Shown here: one piece after another, positions 37,530 to 46,025 of the stretch
Position numbering within the stretch: position 1 is the stretch's first letter
Layout: the number at the start of each line of letters is the position of its first letter
Assembly (NCBI GenBank): GCA_965247435.1
Contig: OZ252019.1
Span: 2,170,001-2,234,000, forward strand
Length of the DNA: 64,000 nt
From: Ilyomonas sp965247435
GTDB lineage: Bacteria > Bacteroidota > Bacteroidia > Chitinophagales > Chitinophagaceae
Direction: 5' to 3'
Position numbers and translations under genes: made by a program
Notes under the pieces: generated by a model
The model's database searches: none
Told to the model about the DNA's origin: nothing
Seen by the model: the letters and a program-made list of their open reading frames with translations, nothing else

Positions 37530-38462
37530 TTAGGCGATATTTTGAAAGGAGCGGGTAATGGCGCTTGTGCCTTCCACCTGGCGGATGAATATTTCGTTTA
37601 GCGATGGCAATATTTCGCTGAACGATTCGATAATAATATCCTGTTGCAAAATGTATTGCAACACATCATTGCTGCGATAACCTTCTTTTATTTTTACAGT
37701 CAGGCGGTTATTATCCGTATGTAATACAATAAACGGCGCATTTTTTACAGACAGTGTTGCTTCTGCCAGTTGAATACTGAACGTATTTTCTTTAAAATCC
37801 TGCTTTATTTGTTTTACGGTGCCATCCAGTATCTTCCTGCCCAGGTTTACCAGCACAATATGGTTACAGATTTCCTCTACCTGCTCCATGCGGTGCGTAC
37901 TGAAGATAACCGTGCTCCCGCGCTGCGCTAAACCAAAAATTTCATCTTTAATAAGGTTGGCGTTCAACGGATCAAGCCCGCTAAACGGCTCATCTAAAAT
38001 AACAAGCTTGGGCTCGTGCAATATGGTGGTTACAAACTGCAGCTTCTGGCTCATGCCCTTACTCAGGTCTTCTATTTTTTTATTCCACCAGCTTTGCATT
38101 TCCAATTTCTCAAACCAGTATTTTATCTTCTGCATTGCATCGTTACGGCTCAGCCCTTTAAGCTGCGCGAGGTACAGCGCCTGCTCTCCGATCTTCATTT
38201 TTTTGTACAGGCCGCGCTCCTCCGGCATGTAGCCTATTTTTACAATATCGTTCAGCGGGTCAAAACGTTTACCATCGAAAAAAATGCTGCCCTCATCCGG
38301 GTAAAATATTCCGGTGATCATGCGCAGCAGCGTCGTTTTACCAGCCCCGTTTGGACCAAGCAAACCAAAAATGCTGCCTCCTTCTATGGTAAAGCTGATA
38401 TCATCAACCGCTTTTTGCGTAGCGTAATATTTTTTAAGATGCTCCAGTTCGAGGATTGCCAT
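37530..38462 (-). CDS. ABC transporter ATP-binding protein (NatA-like)
   Basis: A 310-residue ATPase. Walker A is GLLGPNGAGKTTLLRMI (about residues 33-49), the signature motif is DLSKGMSQKLQFV (a variant of LSGGQ), and Walker B is LVILDEPFSGLDPLNANLI, with the switch His in STHRMEQ. A C-terminal extension of about 90 residues resembles DUF4162 found on NatA-type ATPases. It forms an exporter with the permease directly downstream. It starts at ATG 38462. Confidence 0.92.
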   Translation of the reverse strand: MAILELEHLKKYYATQKAVDDISFTIEGGSIFGLLGPNGAGKTTLLRMITGIFYPDEGSIFFDGKRFDPLNDIVKIGYMPEERGLYKKMKIGEQALYLAQLKGLSRNDAMQKIKYWFEKLEMQSWWNKKIEDLSKGMSQKLQFVTTILHEPKLVILDEPFSGLDPLNANLIKDEIFGLAQRGSTVIFSTHRMEQVEEICNHIVLVNLGRKILDGTVKQIKQDFKENTFSIQLAEATLSVKNAPFIVLHTDNNRLTVKIKEGYRSNDVLQYILQQDIIIESFSEILPSLNEIFIRQVEGTSAITRSFQNIA

Positions 38463-38790
38463 TAGTCATGTGCGTTTAGAATATCAAATATAGGGGAGAG
38501 TCTATAGCCCGTATGCATTTAATGATATTTTATATAAATGGTAAACTACCGGTTGCAACATACTGGTGTAAACAAATCTTTATAGCACCCGCAGCGCAGC
38601 TATCGTTAAGGCGGCGCATTTTATTTTCGTTTTTATTGTATCCTTTGCAGCATGTGCAGCAAAAATTACTGAATTTTTAGTAAAAAGGAAAGCAGGACTT
38701 TAGAAGCGAGAGCGGCATTTTTATCATATTCTAAGGAAATATTATTTCCCCGAATGCTTTTAAACCCTCAAATTTGCCGCCATTTCAAAT
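38463..38790. other. divergent promoter region, no gene
   Basis: About 330 bases between the divergent ABC ATPase and the DHH phosphoesterase. It must contain both promoters, but no convincing TTTG/TAnnTTTG pair with correct spacing was found; the nearest is CAAATTTG at 38778-38785, missing the TA. No repeat or RNA element recognised. Confidence 0.55.
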
Positions 38791-39798
38791 ATGCAGGCAA
38801 TCACCGAATTTTATCCGCAGCTCTCCAAACCTCACAAAGCCGTAATTACAATGCACCAGAAGCCTGATGGTGATGCGATGGGCGCTGCCTTAGGGTTATA
38901 TCATTTTCTTATCCAGCTTGGTCACGATGTTACCGTAGTATCGCCAACCAACTGGGCCGACTTTCTTGATTGGATGCCTGGGTGCGATAAAGTAATAGAT
39001 TTTGAAGCGTACCGCGATAAAGCTGTTCGTGCCATTAATAATGCAGAAATTATTTATTGTGCCGATTTTAATGTGCTGCACCGCACCAAGCACCTGCAGC
39101 ATACCTTGCGCAGCAGCAATGCCATTAAAGTAATGATAGACCACCACGAATTTCCGGATGCACAGGATTTTACGTATGGCATCAGCAATACCTACAAAAG
39201 CTCTACCTGCGAAATGGTGTACGATTTTATGGTAGAAGCCGGCTTTACTGCCAATATTAATTTAGAAGTAGCCGCCTGCCTCTATACAGGCGTAATGACG
39301 GATACCGGCTCTTTCCGTTTTCCATCTACTACCGCATCGGTGCATAAAATGGTGGCGCATTTTAAAGATTTGGGCCTTAGCCATACGCCGATACACGAAC
39401 ATGTATATGATAACTTTTTGGAAGGCCGCCTGCGGTTTATCGGCAATGCCCTGCTTAATAAATTAGATGTGTTGTATGAATACAATACGGCAATGATGGC
39501 AATACCAAAAAGCGATCTTTTAAAGTTTGATATTAAAACCGGCGATACCGAAGGCCTGGTTAATTACCTGCTTTCTATAGAAGGCATACGCTTAGGCGCT
39601 TTGCTGATAGACCGGGAAGAAGAGCGGCGATGGAGTTTCCGCAGCAAAGGCGATTTTGACGTAAACACTTTTGCGCGCCTGCATTTTGAAGGCGGCGGAC
39701 ACAAAAACGCCGCCGGCGGCAGAAGCAGTGATACGCTGGAGAATAATGTAAAGAAGTTTAAAAGCGTTTTAAAAGAATACGGGCAACAACTTCAGTAA
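38791..39798 (+). CDS. DHH/DHHA1 phosphoesterase (NrnA-like)
   Basis: A 335-residue cytoplasmic protein of the DHH family. Metal-binding motifs: MHQKPDGDAMGAALGL (motif I, with DGDA for DxD), CADFN (motif II), MIDHHEFPD (motif III, DHH) and TDTGSFRF (motif IV). The DHHA1 C-terminal domain ends with FEGGGHKNAAGG. Homologues degrade nano-RNA (2-5 nt oligoribonucleotides) and/or 3'-phosphoadenosine 5'-phosphate; cyclic-dinucleotide products are another possible substrate. It is followed 91 bases on by the FKBP gene. Confidence 0.9.
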   Translation: MQAITEFYPQLSKPHKAVITMHQKPDGDAMGAALGLYHFLIQLGHDVTVVSPTNWADFLDWMPGCDKVIDFEAYRDKAVRAINNAEIIYCADFNVLHRTKHLQHTLRSSNAIKVMIDHHEFPDAQDFTYGISNTYKSSTCEMVYDFMVEAGFTANINLEVAACLYTGVMTDTGSFRFPSTTASVHKMVAHFKDLGLSHTPIHEHVYDNFLEGRLRFIGNALLNKLDVLYEYNTAMMAIPKSDLLKFDIKTGDTEGLVNYLLSIEGIRLGALLIDREEERRWSFRSKGDFDVNTFARLHFEGGGHKNAAGGRSSDTLENNVKKFKSVLKEYGQQLQ

Positions 39799-39889
39799 TA
39801 CACCGGTATGCACAACTTGCTGTTTGTAGTTGAAATAAACAGGCAAATTGAAAAAAGGCATTCCACAACAAAAAAACAATAAAACAAAA

Positions 39890-40912
39890 ATGAAACATTT
39901 AGTCTTTGCAGCGGCCTCCTTAGCCCTGCTTTCTACAGCCGCCTGTAAGGTTAACTACGATAAAACCAAATCGGGGCTTGTGTACAGGATTGTATCTACC
40001 AAGAATGGACAGAAAATAACTCCCGGACAGATTGCAAAATTTAATGTCGAGTTTAAATTATCTCCTAAAGATTCTATATTAAACACTACCTACGGCAAAT
40101 TTCCGGGCTATACGCCGATAGATACCGGCAAAAACTCGGAATACACTTTTATTGAACTGTTTCCGCTCTGTAAAGTGGGCGACAGCGTAGAGTTTACGAT
40201 GAGTATTGATACCCTGAAAAACCGTGGCATGATCCGCGATTACGATAGCCTGTTTACCCGTAACGGACAGATAAAAGGCAAGCTTACCATTCTTGGTGCA
40301 TTCGCTACGCAGGACATGGCTAAAAGTGATATGGACAAGGAAGCGGAAGGTGAAAAAAACCGGGAGATTGCCATGGTACAGGATTACCTGAACAAAAAAG
40401 GCATTAAAGCACAACGTACTAAAAACGGCGCATTTGTAGAAATTACAACACCCGGAGACCCGTCTGTCAAGGCAGATTCCGGCAAACAGGCAATTGTAAA
40501 ATACCGGGGCTACCTGATGGACGGCGGTAAAGTGTTTGATACCAATATGGATAGCACCAAAGGCCATATTGATCCGATTCCGGTAGTAGTGGGCGCCCAC
40601 CGTGTAATACAGGGATGGGATGAAGCTTTACCTTATTTCAGCAAAGGCAGCAAGGGTAAAATATATGTTCCTTCTACCTTAGGTTATGGTATGCGTGGCG
40701 CCGGCGGCGACATCCCTGCAAATGCCAACCTGATATTTGATATTGAAGTGCTGGATGTACAGGCGGCACCACCACCCCAGCCACAACAGCAGGGCGGCAA
40801 CCCGTTTGGCAATATGACGCCCGAGCAGATGAAAAAGCTGCAGGACGCTATGCAACAGCAACGGCAGCAGGGCGGCCAGCCCCAACAGGCGCCTGCGGCT
40901 CCCAAAAAATAG
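39890..40912 (+). CDS. FKBP-type peptidyl-prolyl isomerase, lipoprotein
   Basis: A 340-residue protein. ATG 39890 is chosen over an in-frame TTG at 39848 because it starts a lipoprotein signal (KHLVFAAASLALLSTAAC). There may be two FKBP-like units: a degenerate one at about residues 20-130 and a canonical one at about 190-300 with GKVFDTNMDS, VIQGWDEALPYFSKGSKGKI, VPSTLGYGMRGAGGDIPANA and LIFDIEVLDV. A Gln/Pro/Gly-rich tail (PPPQPQQQGGNPFGNMTPEQ onward) follows. It acts as a periplasmic fold catalyst at a membrane. Confidence 0.9.
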   Translation: MKHLVFAAASLALLSTAACKVNYDKTKSGLVYRIVSTKNGQKITPGQIAKFNVEFKLSPKDSILNTTYGKFPGYTPIDTGKNSEYTFIELFPLCKVGDSVEFTMSIDTLKNRGMIRDYDSLFTRNGQIKGKLTILGAFATQDMAKSDMDKEAEGEKNREIAMVQDYLNKKGIKAQRTKNGAFVEITTPGDPSVKADSGKQAIVKYRGYLMDGGKVFDTNMDSTKGHIDPIPVVVGAHRVIQGWDEALPYFSKGSKGKIYVPSTLGYGMRGAGGDIPANANLIFDIEVLDVQAAPPPQPQQQGGNPFGNMTPEQMKKLQDAMQQQRQQGGQPQQAPAAPKK

Positions 40913-40948
40913 TTTACATTCTAACAACCGTTATTAAATGACCATTAT

Positions 40949-40978
40949 AAATTGCCCTGCAATATTGCAGGGCAATTT
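40949..40978. terminator. bidirectional terminator between FKBP gene and folP
   Basis: A perfect 14-bp stem, AAATTGCCCTGCAA at 40949-40962 and its complement at 40965-40978, with a 2-nt centre, A-rich on the left arm and T-rich on the right. It lies between convergent stop codons. Confidence 0.9.
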
Positions 40979-41027
40979 TGTTTATACGCTTTAAAAAAAG
41001 CTTCAGGTATTTGTTTATCGCAGCCTT

Positions 41028-41888
41028 TTATAAACCAGCCAATGTATGCTGTTGACCATTTGTTGCTTTATAAGCGCTCACCAGTTTAACAGCTTCTGCC
41101 GCTTCTTTAACATCATGCACCCGTAAAATATGAGCACCGTTCAGCAAGGCAATGGTATGCATAACGGTGCTGCCGTTTAATGCTTGCTCTGCAGTGGCGC
41201 CTAAGGTTTTATATACAGTTCCCTTGCGCGAAAGCCCGGCCAGCAAAGGCTTTTGCAACATGGTAAGTGCAGATAAGCCATACAGCAACTCAAAATTCTG
41301 TTCAATAGTTTTGGCAAAACCAAAACCGGGATCAATAATTACATCGTTAATGCCGGCTGCCTTACAATTGCTTATTTTCTGAATAAAATAATCCAGCACT
41401 TCTTTTACTACATCCGCATATACTGCATACTGCTGCATCGTTTGCGGCGTTCCCTTTGTATGCATACAGATATAAGGCACGTGCAGGCTGCCAACCATGA
41501 GTAACATTTGGGCATCCATTGCACCGCCGCTAACATCGTTTACAAGCACTGCTCCTGCAGCAATACTTTGCCTTGCTACACCTGAATAAAAAGTATCCAC
41601 ACTAATAAAAGCCTGTGGAAATGTTTTGGCAATGGCTTCTATTACCGGCAACACGCGGTCTGCTTCTTCTTTTTCACTTACCAAAGTGCTGCCCGGCCTT
41701 GTACTTTGTCCGCCGATATCCAGTATCGCCGCGCCTTGTTGCAGCATCGTTGCAGCCTGTTGCAAAGCCGCATCCGTACCGGCTTTGCGGCTGCCGGCAT
41801 AAAAAGAATCCGGTGTTGTGTTGATAATGCCCATGACGGCCGGCTGATCAATTATTAATAACCTTCCTTTACAATTGAGTGTAAACAT
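41028..41888 (-). CDS. folP: dihydropteroate synthase
   Basis: Folate pathway enzyme that joins p-aminobenzoate to 6-hydroxymethyl-7,8-dihydropterin pyrophosphate. The 286-residue TIM barrel has VMGIINTTPDSFYAGSRKAG (about residues 18-37), DIGGQSTRPGSTLVSEKEE, ISVDTFYSGVARQS and DPGFGFAKTIEQNFELL, all diagnostic. This is the target of sulfonamides; no unusual insertion was seen at those motifs. It is a single gene, convergent with the FKBP lipoprotein. Confidence 0.95.
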   Translation of the reverse strand: MFTLNCKGRLLIIDQPAVMGIINTTPDSFYAGSRKAGTDAALQQAATMLQQGAAILDIGGQSTRPGSTLVSEKEEADRVLPVIEAIAKTFPQAFISVDTFYSGVARQSIAAGAVLVNDVSGGAMDAQMLLMVGSLHVPYICMHTKGTPQTMQQYAVYADVVKEVLDYFIQKISNCKAAGINDVIIDPGFGFAKTIEQNFELLYGLSALTMLQKPLLAGLSRKGTVYKTLGATAEQALNGSTVMHTIALLNGAHILRVHDVKEAAEAVKLVSAYKATNGQQHTLAGL

Positions 41889-42038
41889 TGCGCCCTTTTA
41901 CTTTATTTTGTAATAGTACGAAGCTGTTTTGAACTGCAAAGCCACGAAATGCATAAGCGTTACAAAGAATTTTTCTTTTTCATTTGTGCAAATCGTGTAA
42001 CCGCATTATCCGTTTTTAAAATTTGAGTAATCAACCAC

Positions 42039-42581
42039 ATGTCGCAAACCAATATTCAGTACGATGCAGCTATCGCAGCCTGCAAAGAAATTTTTACAAA
42101 AAAAACAAAAGATTATGGCACTTCGTGGCGGGTGCTGCGCACCATCTCGGTGGTTGATCAGATATTTATTAAAGCCTTGCGCATCCGCACGATACAGGAA
42201 ATAAAAACGCAGTTGGTGAGCGATGATATACCCGGCGAGTTTATGGGCATAATAAACTATAGTGTGATTGGATTGATACAATTGCAAAAGCAACCGGCCA
42301 TTGAAGACCTGTCCATAGAAACAGCCAACACATTGTATGATGCACAGATTGGGGCAGCTAAGGAAACGATGCTGGCGAAAAACCACGACTATGGTGAGGC
42401 CTGGCGCGATATGAGCCAGCACAGCCTTGTAGATTTAATACTGGTAAAGCTGTTGCGCATTAAACAGATTTTGCATAACGATGGTAAGACGCTCATCAGC
42501 GAGGGCATAGACGCCAACTACATAGACATCATCAATTATGCGGCGTTTGCACTAATACTCATTGAAGAAGAAAAAGGCTAA
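42039..42581 (+). CDS. DUF1599-domain protein with internal duplication
   Basis: A 180-residue soluble protein of the Bacteroidota family DUF1599. The sequence is a clear tandem duplication: YDAAIAACKEIFTKKTKDYG-TSWRVL and YDAQIGAAKETMLAKNHDYG-EAWRDM begin each half, and each ends in an IINY segment (GIINYSVIGLIQL, DIINYAAFALILI). The family is linked to nucleotide-modification domains in the literature of protein families; its reaction is not known to me. It is followed 40 bases on by the DoxX-like gene, and the pair next to folP recurs in this phylum. Confidence 0.85.
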   Translation: MSQTNIQYDAAIAACKEIFTKKTKDYGTSWRVLRTISVVDQIFIKALRIRTIQEIKTQLVSDDIPGEFMGIINYSVIGLIQLQKQPAIEDLSIETANTLYDAQIGAAKETMLAKNHDYGEAWRDMSQHSLVDLILVKLLRIKQILHNDGKTLISEGIDANYIDIINYAAFALILIEEEKG

Positions 42582-42621
42582 CCTCACTATTTTAGGCTAC
42601 AGCATAAGAAACCGCACAGGC

Positions 42622-43743
42622 ATGAAACAAACAACACGGCTGGTAAACAGTTTACTCATTATACGCTGGCTCGTAGGGCTCCTGTTTATATTTTCAGGAC
42701 TTATTAAAGCAAACGACCCATTGGGGCTGAGCTATAAAATGCAGGAGTTTTTTGAAGCCTGGCATATCGGTTATCTTTACGAAGCGGCACTGCCGCTGTC
42801 GCTGGTGATGAATGTGTTTGAAGTGCTGGCGGGTGTTGCCGTTATTGTTGGCTGGCGCATGAAAATCTTTAGCTGGCTGTTGCTGTTGCTGATTATTTTC
42901 TTTACTTTCTTGACTGGCTATGCTACTTATTCCGGCAAATTCAGAAGTTGTGGCTGCTTTGGCGATTGTGTTCCGCTTACGCCGCTACAATCGTTTGTAA
43001 AAGACCTGGTGCTGCTGGTGCTTATTATTGTATTGGTCGTCAACCGCCGGCGCATACAGCAGGCATTCCGTTTAAGAATGCTTTCCCTGTCGCTGCTTTT
43101 ATTTACGCTGGTTGGGGTATCGCTGTTTGAGAGTTATGTGCTTGCTTACCTGCCCGTACTGGATTGTTTGCCCTACCGTAAAGGCAACAACCTGCTGCAG
43201 CAGATGCAGCCGCCGAAAGGCAGCGTGCCCGACAGTACGCAACTGGTGTTTGTGTATAAAAAAGGAGGTAAAGAAGTAAGCTTTGATCAGGATCATTTTC
43301 CCGCAGATTACAGCGACAGCGCTTATACGTATATAAACCGCTACGATAAGGTGATCAGAAAAGGAAATGACACGCCGCCTATCAGCGATTTTTCATTGAA
43401 ATCGCTCAGCGGCGCTGACACTACAGCTTCAATCCTCAATCTGCCGAAATATGTATTGCTGTTTACACTAAATTTTAAAAACTGGAACCGGCAGGGCGAC
43501 GATTTTGCGATTGTTGAGCGTGTTTGTAAAAATAAAAATATACCGCTTTTTATTGTAACAGCCGTGCCGGGCGATGCAAAAGCTTTGGGATTAAATACCA
43601 CTATTCTGCAATGCGATGCGACCGTAATTAAAACCGCTGCGCGGGTAAACGGAACTTACTTTGTAATGCAGGGACCGGTAGTGATGGAAAAGCGGGGTTA
43701 TGCATCTAAAAGTAAAGTCAACAATTTGCTGAGAAAGATGTGA
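42622..43743 (+). CDS. DoxX-like membrane protein (BT_3928 type)
   Basis: A 373-residue inner-membrane protein. The ATG at 42622 is used; an upstream in-frame TTG would overlap the DUF1599 stop. The N-terminal half has four to five helices with the DoxX pattern (LFIFSGLIKANDPLGLSYKM, then a Cys-rich loop FRSCGCFGDCVPL that resembles MauE/DoxX-type redox loops). The C-terminal half (from about residue 240) is a periplasmic domain resembling a thioredoxin fold without CxxC. A role in envelope redox chemistry is likely but unproven. Confidence 0.8.
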   Translation: MKQTTRLVNSLLIIRWLVGLLFIFSGLIKANDPLGLSYKMQEFFEAWHIGYLYEAALPLSLVMNVFEVLAGVAVIVGWRMKIFSWLLLLLIIFFTFLTGYATYSGKFRSCGCFGDCVPLTPLQSFVKDLVLLVLIIVLVVNRRRIQQAFRLRMLSLSLLLFTLVGVSLFESYVLAYLPVLDCLPYRKGNNLLQQMQPPKGSVPDSTQLVFVYKKGGKEVSFDQDHFPADYSDSAYTYINRYDKVIRKGNDTPPISDFSLKSLSGADTTASILNLPKYVLLFTLNFKNWNRQGDDFAIVERVCKNKNIPLFIVTAVPGDAKALGLNTTILQCDATVIKTAARVNGTYFVMQGPVVMEKRGYASKSKVNNLLRKM

Positions 43744-43858
43744 AGGACATAAGAATGCCGGCTACAGTTTAATATCTGGCGAAATGCGGGAATTTCGCGT
43801 TCCGAAAGCTAAAGAATAAAAGTTAATTAAATGCTTAAAAGTAATGGTTCCTGCTATG

Positions 43859-43998
43859 CTAATTTTAGGTAGTGACTCCCCCTGAAACTAACAGCGATTA
43901 ACCCCTCCAGTTACTACACGTTTTTATCTTACAAAGCTATTTAACCCCACAGGTTTTATAGTTCCTGAATTTCAAATTCAGTCACTACTTAATTTTAC
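43859..43998. repeat. MITE-like 140-bp element with imperfect terminal inverted repeats
   Basis: The 19-bp left end (43859-43877) and the 19-bp right end (43980-43998) are inverted copies matching at 15 of 19 positions, with the inner nine bases GTAGTGACT / AGTCACTAC exact. A further degenerate copy, AGTTACTAC, lies at 43909-43917, and an 8-bp hairpin (CTGAATTT/AAATTCAG) abuts the right end. It codes for nothing. It lies in a 350-base gene-free gap beside a broken outer-membrane gene. It could be a mobile-element remnant; no transposase is present. Confidence 0.4.
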
Positions 43999-44096
43999 AA
44001 CGCCAGGCTTTAAACCGTTATTTGATCAACGAAACAAAAGTTGAAGTGGTACTGCGTAAGCCGCAATTTGCCAAACTTGTTATATGCTCGTTGCTG

Positions 44097-44750
44097 TCAT
44101 TCTTTATTTTTGAAAGTATATCTTAATGATAAAACGGGATTGTCAACATATCTGCCGTTAGTTGAAATACTTGCTCTCACAATTCAGGAAACAAATAAAT
44201 CCGGGATGATGCGAAACTCAACGCCGGGTCGTAACGCGAATTGAAACTCTGATAGATTAATGTCATCTACCTCGTTTGTAACTTGTCCATTGGTAGTGCT
44301 GACCGATTCATATTGCTGCAGGTGAGCTTTTAAATAATCAACACCCGCGCCTATATTTACCCGGAACCATTTTGTATTGTTACGAAGCAGATAATTTACT
44401 GTCAAAGGAACCTGAAAGCCTTTTAATGTGTAGTAGTTTTTATTATTGTTGACTATCAGTTTTGTGTCGCTTCCCGAAAAAGTTGAGCATGAAATATCAA
44501 TATATAATTTATTATTAAGCGCTTTGCTTATGCCTAATTCCGGACCGTCACCAACAAATGTTTTTCCGGTATGGAAAACTTGTCCAAAAAAATTTATGGA
44601 GGGCTCTAAGGCTTCTTTGAAACCGATGTTTGCCGAACTATAACCTATTCTCAAGCTAATGATATCATCTGCTTTTTGTCCAAGCACGAGCAATGGAAAT
44701 ATTAATAGGAAGCAAATAAGCTGTTTCATTATCAGCGTGTAGAATTGCAA
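44097..44750 (-). pseudogene. outer-membrane beta-barrel gene interrupted by an in-frame TGA
   Basis: The intact frame gives 188 residues: signal peptide (KQLICFLLIFPLLVLGQ), then barrel strands such as LYIDISCSTFSGSDTKLIV, stopping at TGA 44184-44186 after PDLFVS. The same frame continues without a gap for 28 more codons to TGA 44097-44099, and that piece (ASISTNGRYVDNP, then VLSLRYTFKNKE) has the last two strands and C-terminal pattern of such barrels. The gene has therefore lost its closing strands by a nonsense change, or the base call is wrong. Base composition is more AT-rich than the neighbours. Start could be ATG 44750 or the Met eight codons on. Confidence 0.7.
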
Positions 44751-44768
44751 TAGTACGCAATGCTAATT

Positions 44769-45050
44769 TTACTGCACCACTACTTCTTTTATCACTTTTT
44801 CACCCAGTGCTTCATTCACCCGCTGGATAATTTTTTCTTTTTGATACAGCAACTCATGTTTTAGCGGACCAACATGTGTAGTGATAAACAATGTACTGTT
44901 GATAATCTGTATTTTCTCGGTGTACCTGGCAATCGTTTTACCCATCAATTCCAGCCATATATTTTCGATCTGCACGGCACGTACGCCGTTTTTAAGATTA
45001 CTTTTATTTAAAAAAGCTTTCATGGCATCGCCAATATGGTATTCGCTCAT
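44769..45050 (-). CDS. DUF721 (DciA-like) protein
   Basis: A 93-residue protein when started at ATG 45050 (MSEYHIGDAMKAFLNKSNLK); the longer frame upstream does not fit the family. The pattern WLELMGKTIARYTEKIQIIN, then TLFITTHVGPLKHELLYQKE, is that of DUF721, related to DciA, the loader of the replicative helicase in bacteria lacking DnaC. A function in replication is an inference from the family. It ends 18 bases before the barrel pseudogene start and is divergent from the exonuclease gene. Confidence 0.8.
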   Translation of the reverse strand: MSEYHIGDAMKAFLNKSNLKNGVRAVQIENIWLELMGKTIARYTEKIQIINSTLFITTHVGPLKHELLYQKEKIIQRVNEALGEKVIKEVVVQ

Positions 45051-45174
45051 ACCTGCAAAGATAACCGGCTGTACTGTGTGGCAGCAGTCACCGGTATAAA
45101 ATATCTTTCCTAAAAACAACATTCCCGCAAAATATTCTACCTTACTTTCGTTTTTGCATTTAAATATTTAATTG

Positions 45175-45945
45175 ATGAGATTAACGCTTGAGCGGCCTGT
45201 TGCTTTTATAGATCTGGAAACAACAGGGTTAAATTTATCTACCGACCGGATTGTAGAGATCGCTATTATTAAAATTTCACCGGATGGAGAGCGACAGATA
45301 AAAAGAAAGCTCGTAAACCCGCAGATGCCTATCTCGGAAGGCGCATTTGCCATACATGGCATTTCGGAAGAAATGGTAAAGACCGCGCCGACCTTTAAGC
45401 AGATCGCCAACGAGATCAAACAGTTTCTTGATCCGTGCGATATTGGCGGCTACAACAGCAACCGCTTTGACATACCGTTGCTGATAGAAGAGTTTTTGCG
45501 CTGCGGGCTCGACTTCGAAATGGAGGGCCGCAAAATGATTGATGTGCAAAAGATATTTCACCTGATGGAGCAGCGCACGCTGGTGGCAGCTTATAAATTT
45601 TATTGCGGCAAAGACCTTACGGATGCGCACAGTGCAGAGTCGGATGCAGCCGCTACCTGGGAAATACTGGAAGCCCAAATAGAGCGCTACCCGCACATCG
45701 GCAGTACGCTGGAAGAAATTTGTAAGTTTTGCGGAGAAGACGATGTGGTGGATTTCTCCCGCAGGTTTATACGTGTAAACGGGGTAGAAATGTTCAATTT
45801 CGGCAAGCACAAAGGCAAAACAATTGCAGAAGTGCTGAAGGCAGAACCACAGTACTACGACTGGATGATGAAGGGCGATTTTACTATGCATACAAAGCAA
45901 AAGCTTACGGAGATATTTAACCGGCTTATGCTAAAAAAAGTGTAA
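45175..45945 (+). CDS. DnaQ-type 3'-5' exonuclease
   Basis: A 256-residue DEDDh exonuclease. Exo I is FIDLETTGLNLSTDRIVEIA (Asp, Glu), Exo II is GYNSNRFDIPLL (Asp), and Exo III is DAHSAESDAAATWEIL (His and Asp). A C-terminal domain of about 60 residues (VNGVEMFNFGKHKGKTIAEV) resembles the small DUF3820-like module that follows exonuclease domains in this phylum. ATG 45175 directly follows a TTG; either may be used. It may proofread for DNA polymerase or act in repair. Confidence 0.88.
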   Translation: MRLTLERPVAFIDLETTGLNLSTDRIVEIAIIKISPDGERQIKRKLVNPQMPISEGAFAIHGISEEMVKTAPTFKQIANEIKQFLDPCDIGGYNSNRFDIPLLIEEFLRCGLDFEMEGRKMIDVQKIFHLMEQRTLVAAYKFYCGKDLTDAHSAESDAAATWEILEAQIERYPHIGSTLEEICKFCGEDDVVDFSRRFIRVNGVEMFNFGKHKGKTIAEVLKAEPQYYDWMMKGDFTMHTKQKLTEIFNRLMLKKV

Positions 45946-46025
45946 AGAAAATATTTTCTTTAGCTGCGGATAACAGATAGACTATTTAATTGTACTTTTC
46001 CATCCAAACCTCTTTTGCAACCATC

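Noticed and set aside
42006..42422. Minus-strand 138-codon frame
   Set aside because: It is antisense to the well-supported DUF1599 gene, with Cys/His-rich random composition.
43985..44100. Integron attC site
   Set aside because: The sequence around 43985-44100 and 47340-47530 vaguely resembles attC-like DNA, but the core GTTRRRY/RYYYAAC boxes do not match and no integrase is seen.
44184..44186. TGA as a selenocysteine codon
   Set aside because: No enzyme active site is expected in an outer-membrane barrel and no SECIS-like element or selenoprotein context is evident; a nonsense change is simpler.
45277..45900. Minus-strand 207-codon frame
   Set aside because: It is antisense to the exonuclease whose three Exo motifs are intact; a coding shadow.
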